Positions 1-5,499 of a DNA stretch of 7,624 bases are shown piece by piece. The notes under the pieces were generated by a model. That model worked only from the letters and a program-made list of their open reading frames with translations, was not told the origin of the DNA and made no database searches. Source of the DNA: Bryobacteraceae bacterium (GTDB taxonomy: Bacteria; Acidobacteriota; Terriglobia; Bryobacterales; Bryobacteraceae). The stretch lies in contig JASHQT010000638.1 in assembly GCA_030039005.1 (NCBI GenBank), positions 1 through 7,624 on the forward strand. Reading direction: 5' to 3'. Within the stretch, counting starts at the first letter, position 1. Each line of letters starts with the position of its first letter. A program made the position numbers and the translations under genes.

Positions 1-1
1 C

Positions 2-676
2 GGGAGCACGCTGCCGACCTCGCCCGATCTCAATACTAGCGGGTGGGACTCAAGCACCACCGGCCTCGGAACCATCACTTTCACCACCACCACCGGAGGC
101 GATTTCGACTTCTGGATCCTCGATCCAGCGGGCGGCCCGGATTATAACGAATATGGCAATACCGGTGGCACCGCTGGCAGCAATCAGAGCGGTCTGAGTT
201 GGCAGATCGACGTGCCCGATTATGACTCGATTGGAGACACCAACCACCCCAACACCGACATCATCGCGAACATGGAAGCGAACACACTGGATGGCACCAA
301 CGGTGTACCGGGTACCGCTGACGACTACTTTGGAACCTGCTCCACCGGCTCGGATTGTAATGACATCGTCTCGCTGGCCATGGGGTTCACTTACAGCGCG
401 CCAGCAGCGGGCTTTGAGGACATAATCACGTATACCGTATCCACCACTGCACCGGCCAGCGGGTTCTACCTCGAGGCGATTCAGCCCGTGGACACGAGCG
501 ATGGCGGATTCAACTCCACTCCGGCTTACCTGTATCTGACCGGCACCATCACGACCGTGCCGATTTCTACGACCGGGATACCCGAACCGAAGACCTCGAT
601 CTTGCTAGGTGGCCTGGTGCTGCTCCTGGCGGTTTGCTTCAGGCGGAGACTCGTTGGCGTTCAGCCGACGCGATAA
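2..676 (+). CDS. PEP-CTERM sorting-signal extracellular protein, 3' part only
   Basis: The frame is open from the first bases of the window to a TAA at 674-676, so the true start lies upstream; 224 residues are visible. The last 32 residues form a PEP-CTERM tripartite signal: Ile-Pro-Glu-Pro at residues 193-196, a hydrophobic helix rich in Leu and Val, then Arg-Arg-Arg near the C-terminus. In known systems this tail is recognised by exosortase (EpsH-type), which moves the protein to the cell surface or exopolysaccharide. The rest is rich in Thr, Ser, Gly, Asp and Asn with alternating beta-strand patterns and few charged helices, as in secreted beta-sandwich proteins. It contains one short cysteine loop (Cys-Ser-Thr-Gly-Ser-Asp-Cys, about 338-358). 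An internal GTG at 212 could be mistaken for the start, but coding pattern continues upstream of it. The N-terminal domain is outside the window, so the specific function is unknown. Confidence 0.85.
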   Translation, partial: GSTLPTSPDLNTSGWDSSTTGLGTITFTTTTGGDFDFWILDPAGGPDYNEYGNTGGTAGSNQSGLSWQIDVPDYDSIGDTNHPNTDIIANMEANTLDGTNGVPGTADDYFGTCSTGSDCNDIVSLAMGFTYSAPAAGFEDIITYTVSTTAPASGFYLEAIQPVDTSDGGFNSTPAYLYLTGTITTVPISTTGIPEPKTSILLGGLVLLLAVCFRRRLVGVQPTR

Positions 677-702
677 GTTGACTTAGGGAAATCTTTACCA
701 AC

Positions 703-709
703 GGAGGAG
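703..709 (+). promoter_or_regulatory. Shine-Dalgarno site for the PKD/toroid protein
   Basis: GGAGGAG lies 9 bases before the ATG at 719. It fixes that ATG as the start, in agreement with the signal peptide that follows directly. Confidence 0.8.
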
Positions 710-718
710 ACGTCTTAA

Positions 719-3016
719 ATGGAGTCAAAATTCTGGCGTTCATGTTTGCTATTGGGACTGGCCGGGCTGGCTTGCTTACCGGCACTCGCTGTCCAGCCGA
801 CCGTCCTGACCGTACCTTTTGATCCAACCAACCCCACGACCCCACATGACACGTATTCGGGTGCCACGGTAGTGCTAGGCGCTACCGTCCCGAATATCTA
901 TGGGTCTAGCGACAGTTATTCTTACCAGTGGAGTTATGGTGACGGGAGCGCCTTGGGCCCTGTCACCTCCATAAATGCTACCGAGTTGAACTGCGCATCT
1001 GGCGGGTGCCCGTACAACATCGGGGCGACCCACACGTATGCCGGCGCCGTCGGCACCATCTGGACTGCTACCGTAACGGTCACCGACAGCACCTCAGGCG
1101 CCACGGGCAGTAATTCTTATCTGGTGGAGATGCAGCCCACTACCTTGACGCACACGGTGAACGTCGCCATCGACAGCGGCCTGTGGTATCTCCACACGAC
1201 CATGTGGCGCAGCAATACGCCCGGAAACGGTGAAACCTACAACACGGGCGGTTGGGACGATAGCTCCGGATCGCCGGGCTGCCAAGGCACTGGCGAGGAT
1301 TGCACTTCCTATGGCGGCATCGACGCAACCAACGTGGAGGCGTATGAGGTGAAAGGCCATCTGGAGAACGGACCTTCCACCGATCCATACACCGACGACG
1401 TGGCCCGCGGCTTGGCTCGCGCGGAATACTTCCTGCTCCCCTTCGCGATCAACGATTCGACCGGCGCCAGCTTTGGCAACACTGAGACCGGCGCCCAGTC
1501 CGGAATTACCAAGTCGATTACGTACAATCCGGCGAACTTTGCCGTGCGTTGCAGCGATGGAACCCAGCCGACCTCCTATGGCCCTCCCGCCGTTTGTGAC
1601 GGATCTGCCACGGCGATTAACTACAACCCCAGCGCGACTTCCTGCACCAGTCCTCCCTGCCAGATCGTGTACGACGGGAATAGCAATGGCCAGGTGGTCT
1701 ATGAAGGTAATGATTCCGGCGATCCCGGCTATCAGTTGGGTATGTTCGTCACCGCCTTCGTGGCCACCAATAACCCGGCGGGTACAGCCGTAGGAGGGGC
1801 TGCCGGAGTCCAAGGCGAAACCTATCAGAATCTCGTACAAGACATGATCGACGCCATTGGATATTGCGAGTACTATGGTGACGCCGAAAACAGCAGTGGC
1901 TACCACAATGGCGGGGCGTGGGAGTACTATTGTTCCGCGAATCCCAATTACACGTATAACTACGACGACAACTCGCCTTCTCAATGGAACGCTACCGCCA
2001 TGATTAGCGCGAATCGCGGTTTTAGTATCCCGATTCTTCCTATCGTCTCCGACACCAACCAGGTTTGGACGGTCTGGAGCCAGTTGCCGATGACCACATC
2101 CTGCAACGCCGGCTCATGCGAAACCGGCAGCACAACGCAGCTCGGGAGCCCCTACTACACCGGCGGCACCTTCACGGCTTACGACAGCAGTTTCGGTGTC
2201 ATCGCCAATGGCGGATCTCTCGTTGGTGCATACGGTTATGATGAGTGGGGTTACGAGCCTTGGGGGCCATTCGCCGACACACCTTCCGGAATGGTTCAGT
2301 TGGCCATGGATAAAGTCGGCAGGACCGCTTCCGGTTCATCCGACCAACGCTGGAACCAGTCTGAAAGCTTCATACACGATAACTTCTGCAATGGCGAACT
2401 CTTCAGCCCCGAAACCTCCTACTACACCTACAACGCCGAATATTCTCCGCGCTACTACATGTACGGCATGTTTTCGCTGACCAAATCCATGCTGTTGCAC
2501 GATCCGGCTGGTGTGCTGACGCCGATCACGTACTTATCGGATGAACCGAGCGGCAACAATGGCATCGATTGGTACGGAGCCCAGGCGTCCGCCGGCGCTG
2601 CCTGCGATGGCGTTGCGCAAACGCTGGTGAGCCGGCAGCAAACCGATGGTAGCTGGTTCTACTACAGTTACGAGGACCCGCAATGGCGTTTCGACACGGC
2701 TTGGGCAGTGATCATGTTGAACAAGACAGTGTTCGTCGCTTGCATCAACAATTTGTATGGTAGAGGAACACCAGGGAAGCCGCCCAGGGTTGACTTAACC
2801 TGGAGCTCCCAAACGAATGCTGTAAGCTATAACGTGTTACGAGGCACCGTCAGCGGCGGCCCGTACACGCAGGTCGGCAATACGACCTATACGACGTTCA
2901 TAGACACTACGGCTGGTCTGGCCAACGGTGGTACGTATTACTATGTCGTTCAGCCGGTCAATAGTGCTGGTTCGGAAATCTGCCAGTCCAACGAGGCAGC
3001 GGTTACGATACCCTAG
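719..3016 (+). CDS. Exported PKD - alpha/alpha toroid-like - fibronectin III protein
   Basis: A 765-residue secreted protein. Residues 1-24 are a signal peptide with a Leu/Ala-rich core and an Ala-Leu-Ala cleavage site. Residues about 28-138 look like a PKD domain: a Trp-Ser-Tyr-Gly-Asp-Gly core at 71-76 (family norm W-D-F-G-D-G), then His-Thr-Tyr and a Thr/Val-rich closing strand. The middle (about 145-680) holds helical segments, and residues 640-646 (QQTDGSW) followed by DTAWAVIML at 659-667 match the QW-type repeat of squalene-cyclase/prenyltransferase toroids. Residues about 685-765 are a fibronectin type III domain. The mature protein has 16 cysteines, several in short Gly/Ser loops (92/97, 309/314, 462/467), suggesting disulfides. 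It lacks a PEP-CTERM tail, unlike its upstream neighbour 42 bases away, so it may be released or held differently. I see no catalytic Asp-rich cyclase motif, so a binding or scaffold role is as likely as an enzymatic one. Confidence 0.85.
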   Translation: MESKFWRSCLLLGLAGLACLPALAVQPTVLTVPFDPTNPTTPHDTYSGATVVLGATVPNIYGSSDSYSYQWSYGDGSALGPVTSINATELNCASGGCPYNIGATHTYAGAVGTIWTATVTVTDSTSGATGSNSYLVEMQPTTLTHTVNVAIDSGLWYLHTTMWRSNTPGNGETYNTGGWDDSSGSPGCQGTGEDCTSYGGIDATNVEAYEVKGHLENGPSTDPYTDDVARGLARAEYFLLPFAINDSTGASFGNTETGAQSGITKSITYNPANFAVRCSDGTQPTSYGPPAVCDGSATAINYNPSATSCTSPPCQIVYDGNSNGQVVYEGNDSGDPGYQLGMFVTAFVATNNPAGTAVGGAAGVQGETYQNLVQDMIDAIGYCEYYGDAENSSGYHNGGAWEYYCSANPNYTYNYDDNSPSQWNATAMISANRGFSIPILPIVSDTNQVWTVWSQLPMTTSCNAGSCETGSTTQLGSPYYTGGTFTAYDSSFGVIANGGSLVGAYGYDEWGYEPWGPFADTPSGMVQLAMDKVGRTASGSSDQRWNQSESFIHDNFCNGELFSPETSYYTYNAEYSPRYYMYGMFSLTKSMLLHDPAGVLTPITYLSDEPSGNNGIDWYGAQASAGAACDGVAQTLVSRQQTDGSWFYYSYEDPQWRFDTAWAVIMLNKTVFVACINNLYGRGTPGKPPRVDLTWSSQTNAVSYNVLRGTVSGGPYTQVGNTTYTTFIDTTAGLANGGTYYYVVQPVNSAGSEICQSNEAAVTIP

Positions 3017-3050
3017 TTGGATTGGGCGGTTTCCTAGTTCGTTTGTCGAT

Positions 3051-3087
3051 AATCAGGGTTGCAGCAGTGCAACCCTGATTTCTTGCG
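3051..3087 (+). terminator. Rho-independent terminator after the PKD/toroid gene
   Basis: A perfect 13-bp stem: AATCAGGGTTGCA at 3051-3063 pairs with TGCAACCCTGATT at 3068-3080, with a 4-base GCAG loop. The stem runs into TTCTTGCGTTT, a moderately T-rich tail. It begins 34 bases after the stop at 3016 and separates the extracellular-protein genes from the downstream operon. Because the arms are symmetrical it could also work on the minus strand (the 5' flank read in reverse begins TTATCGAC), but no minus-strand gene approaches it. Confidence 0.85.
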
Positions 3088-3094
3088 TTTAATG

Positions 3095-3129
3095 TCTGCT
3101 TCGGCTCTAGGGGCGAAAGCAGAAGTTTT
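3095..3129 (+). other. Second hairpin in the leader of the downstream operon
   Basis: TCTGCTTCG at 3095-3103 pairs with CGAAAGCAGA at 3114-3123 with one bulged A, around a 10-base loop, and a TTTT run follows at 3126-3129. It lies between the main terminator and the ATG at 3165. It could be a back-up terminator or a stem in the 5' leader of the next operon. I found no convincing -35/-10 pair in 3081-3150 (TTTAAT at 3088-3093 is the best -10-like string but has no partner), so the operon's promoter is not placed. Confidence 0.4.
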
Positions 3130-3147
3130 GAGACGGGTCTTTGAATC

Positions 3148-3152
3148 GGAGG
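3148..3152 (+). promoter_or_regulatory. Shine-Dalgarno site deciding the start at 3165
   Basis: GGAGG lies 12 bases before ATG 3165, a little longer than ideal. It lies inside the reading frame of the alternative TTG start at 3141, which has no ribosome site of its own, so 3165 is preferred. Confidence 0.7.
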
Positions 3153-3164
3153 ATTATTATCATC

Positions 3165-4901
3165 ATGAAATTATTTCGTTATGTAGCCCTACTCTTTGTT
3201 GCACTCATTTCCATGTTCAGAACGGCTTCCGCGGATACTGCCGCCCAGCAGCCGCTCTATGTCTATCTCACTGCTGATTTTTCCGATCACATTAACCTCG
3301 ACATGACCGAGGAGCGTCTGCGCCGGCTGCTGCCCATGCTGGATAGTTACCGCAAGGCGCATCCGAACTTGTCCATCACAGCCACTGTGCTCTTCAACGG
3401 AGTAGTGAGCGAAGCCTTGGTGGAGCGCAACAGCCAGACCCATATCCTGGATTTCGTGAAGGATTACATCCGGCGAGGCGTGATCGAGGTTGGTTACGAC
3501 GGCTTCGCCGAGCCGACTTATGACAAGCGGCCCCTGGTGCAACTGCGCAACGTGCATACGGCCGAGCAGCGCTGGGAGGCGCGGGCGGATACAGCGCAGA
3601 AATTTTTGAGCCAAGCCAGGGATCCTCTGACGGGCGCGCCCGAGCCAGGCAAGGACGGCGGCCTCAAAAGGATGCAGGAGGTATTCGGCGACGCCGTGTA
3701 CATTACGGGCCTCACCCTGTGGGGACCTGATTTGTGGGTCCACGTCATTCCGGAAGTAGGCACCGACACCGAGACGATTTATAGCCTCCGGCAATACAAC
3801 AGCAAAGCGATTATGGCCGGTCTGCTGGACCGCGGGCTGATTGAGACCACCAAATATCGGGCTTGGTCCGATATGTTTAGTAAAGAAATGAGTCCCGTTC
3901 CGGCTACGTCCCCGGAGCTCTATTGGCAGGACAATGTCCTGCGTTTTTCGGAGTCTAGCGGCGCCGGGAATCGCATGCTCAGCGCCTCGGCCGGGCCGGA
4001 TGCGTTTAAGAAAGCGCTCACCGCGATGGACCGCTCGCGAGTCCGCCTGGTTCATGTCAACCTGGCCAGCGATCGGGATTACTTGACGCCTCTGTTCTCC
4101 CGCGGCGAGTATTACCCACCCGTGCGCTACGCATACCATCACCCGAATGAACCCAAGCTGCCGGCGAACGCGCTGCGCCCTGCCGCGGATGTGGAAAAGG
4201 CCTACGCCAATACCGACGCCACGCTGAAGTGGCTCACCGAAGAATTCCTGCCCGCCGATTCCGGGGTTCACTTCCTTTCCACGGATCAGTTGAAAAAGAT
4301 GGTCAAGCCGGATACGGACTTCAATGTGCGAGTGGATGCGCTCCGCGCCGCCACCCAGCAAATGCTCACCGCCTGGGGCAACAAAGAAGCGCCTCCGAAG
4401 TACTTACCGGTCGAAAACCATTACTTGTCCCGAGCCGACATGTTTCAAGCCATGGCCGACGCGTTGGCGCGGAGAGACAGCTCGCACAAGTTCCCCAAAT
4501 CCGTGCGCGTTGTTCCCGTGGTGGCCCCTATCGAGATCCTTCTCGATAAGCAGGCCACAGGAGAAGTGTCGGCCGCGGCCGTGGCGCATGCGGCTGCGGG
4601 CGTCGCCACGCGGCTCCATGACCAAAGCAGCGATCCGGTCCCGCATAACGTGATCCCCACTCAGGTCAACGTCGACGGCATTGACGTGTCCCCTGCCCAG
4701 TTCCTGCGTTTGATGGCGGAAGCTCTGGTGGCGCCGTCGCTCAACGGGAAGATCCAGGTCAAACCGGAGAACATGTTCAGCGGCCTCGACGAGTTGTATT
4801 ACAAGACCCGTCTCGAAAGGGATCTGGGTGGTCTCTGGACGCGCAAACCGGCCATCGTGGCCACAGCGGTTGCCTCTCACGGCGAAACTGCCGCTCGGTA
4901 G
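3165..4901 (+). CDS. Exported protein, deacetylase-like barrel plus PMBR-like repeats
   Basis: A 578-residue protein. Residues 1-23 are a signal peptide (Lys-Leu-Phe-Arg start, hydrophobic core, Ala-Ser-Ala site); the in-frame TTG at 3141 would add eight residues that spoil it. Residues about 30-375 look like a beta/alpha barrel of the polysaccharide-deacetylase/glycoside-hydrolase kind: a first strand YLTADFSDH at 34-42, a strand with an Asn at 74-81 (ATVLFNGV), and a late strand RLVHVNLASDRDYL at 294-307. The usual TFDDG and HxxxH metal motifs are not seen, so catalysis is uncertain and the fold call is tentative. Residues 420-522 hold three units with a pattern like S-x-x-x-[MFV]-x-x-x-[MA]-A-[DEG]-[AV]-[LA], spaced about 47 and 40 residues. 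The third, with IPTQVNVDGIDVSPAQFL before its helix, resembles a pseudomurein-binding repeat (Pfam PMBR). This is the first gene of the operon, 13 bases before the DsbA-like gene. An envelope glycan-related role is a guess. Confidence 0.8.
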   Translation: MKLFRYVALLFVALISMFRTASADTAAQQPLYVYLTADFSDHINLDMTEERLRRLLPMLDSYRKAHPNLSITATVLFNGVVSEALVERNSQTHILDFVKDYIRRGVIEVGYDGFAEPTYDKRPLVQLRNVHTAEQRWEARADTAQKFLSQARDPLTGAPEPGKDGGLKRMQEVFGDAVYITGLTLWGPDLWVHVIPEVGTDTETIYSLRQYNSKAIMAGLLDRGLIETTKYRAWSDMFSKEMSPVPATSPELYWQDNVLRFSESSGAGNRMLSASAGPDAFKKALTAMDRSRVRLVHVNLASDRDYLTPLFSRGEYYPPVRYAYHHPNEPKLPANALRPAADVEKAYANTDATLKWLTEEFLPADSGVHFLSTDQLKKMVKPDTDFNVRVDALRAATQQMLTAWGNKEAPPKYLPVENHYLSRADMFQAMADALARRDSSHKFPKSVRVVPVVAPIEILLDKQATGEVSAAAVAHAAAGVATRLHDQSSDPVPHNVIPTQVNVDGIDVSPAQFLRLMAEALVAPSLNGKIQVKPENMFSGLDELYYKTRLERDLGGLWTRKPAIVATAVASHGETAAR

Positions 4902-4914
4902 TTTCGGGCATACT

Positions 4915-5487
4915 ATGAAGTATCTGTCGCTGCTCTTGGCGGCTGCATTGGTGTGCGCAGCCGCCGCGAGGGATGATCGAATCATGGGAGGTACAGCCGC
5001 GCCCATCCGAGTGGAGATCTTTAGCAGTTTCGACTGCGAGCCGTGCAAACAATTGCACGAAGGGTTCCTTCCTTCGCTGGTCCAAAATTACGTACTGGAT
5101 GGCAAAGTGTATGTGGTTCCTCACGAGTCTCCACTCGCGGGTCACCCGCTGGCCAGAAAAGCCGCCGACTATGCCACGGCCGCCGCGCGCATAGGGAAAT
5201 ACTGGCCCGTGGCGGACGCACTATTTCAGCACCAGTCCGAGTGGGAGGCGCGGGGTGACGTGTGGCCTACGGTGGCGGCTGTCCTCACCCCCCAGGAGCA
5301 AACGCGGGTCCAAGCGCTCCTGAATGATCCCTCCGTGGACGCCGAGGTGGAGCGGGACGCGTCCAGAAAATTTCAATACATCCCCACCATTCTCGTCACC
5401 AGCGGATCGCGAACGTATCCTATAAACGGATTGCCTAGCTTCGGCTTGTTCCGGAATCTGTTGGATATGCTCTTGAGTGGGCGCTGA
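4915..5487 (+). CDS. Exported DsbA-like thiol oxidoreductase (thioredoxin fold, CEPC)
   Basis: A 190-residue protein with a signal peptide (residues 1 to about 18: Lys-Tyr, a Leu/Ala core, then Ala-Ala-Ala-Ala before Arg-Asp). The lipobox test around Cys14 fails (Ala-Leu-Val-Cys), so it is read as a soluble exported protein. Residues 31-44 give strand IRVEIFSSFD followed by Cys41-Glu-Pro-Cys44, the redox CxxC at the start of the first helix. Residues 156-158 (Ile-Pro-Thr) followed by a strand match the cis-proline loop facing the active site. About 110 residues between them hold a helical insert, as in the DsbA/BdbD-type family (Thioredoxin_4). Members make or reshuffle disulfides outside the cytoplasm. 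The ATG at 4915 lies 13 bases after the previous stop. The frame extends upstream to a GTG at 4828, but that would overlap the previous gene and bury the signal peptide. No clear ribosome site is visible, so translation may be coupled to the upstream stop. Whether it oxidises, reduces or isomerises cannot be told. Confidence 0.88.
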   Translation: MKYLSLLLAAALVCAAAARDDRIMGGTAAPIRVEIFSSFDCEPCKQLHEGFLPSLVQNYVLDGKVYVVPHESPLAGHPLARKAADYATAAARIGKYWPVADALFQHQSEWEARGDVWPTVAAVLTPQEQTRVQALLNDPSVDAEVERDASRKFQYIPTILVTSGSRTYPINGLPSFGLFRNLLDMLLSGR

Positions 5488-5490
5488 CGC

Positions 5491-5494
5491 GGAG
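5491..5494 (+). promoter_or_regulatory. Shine-Dalgarno site for the RnfD/Sel1 fusion gene
   Basis: GGAG lies 5 bases before ATG 5500 and 3 bases after the TGA (5485-5487) of the DsbA-like gene. The short spacing supports a single transcript and likely translational coupling. Confidence 0.65.
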
Positions 5495-5499
5495 AATCC

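Noticed and set aside
1094..1984. Minus-strand open frame (296 codons) opposite the PKD/toroid gene
   Set aside because: Low-complexity Val/Ile/Arg/Gly-rich translation with no domain; the + strand protein has clear domains across the same stretch.
3141..3164. TTG start adding eight residues to the barrel/PMBR-like protein
   Set aside because: The ribosome site at 3148-3152 lies inside this extension and points to ATG 3165, and the signal peptide begins there.
3059..3277. Small + strand open frame of 72 codons
   Set aside because: It begins inside the terminator hairpin and runs into the next gene in another frame, with no ribosome site.
3189..4361. Long minus-strand open frame (390 codons) opposite the barrel/PMBR-like gene
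   Set aside because: The + strand frame has a signal peptide, ribosome site and operon context. The minus frame is a shadow produced by GC-rich codons, with no ribosome site or recognisable domain.
4828..4914. GTG start adding 29 residues to the DsbA-like protein
   Set aside because: It would overlap the previous gene by 74 bases and bury the signal peptide in the interior; ATG 4915 fits both context and export.
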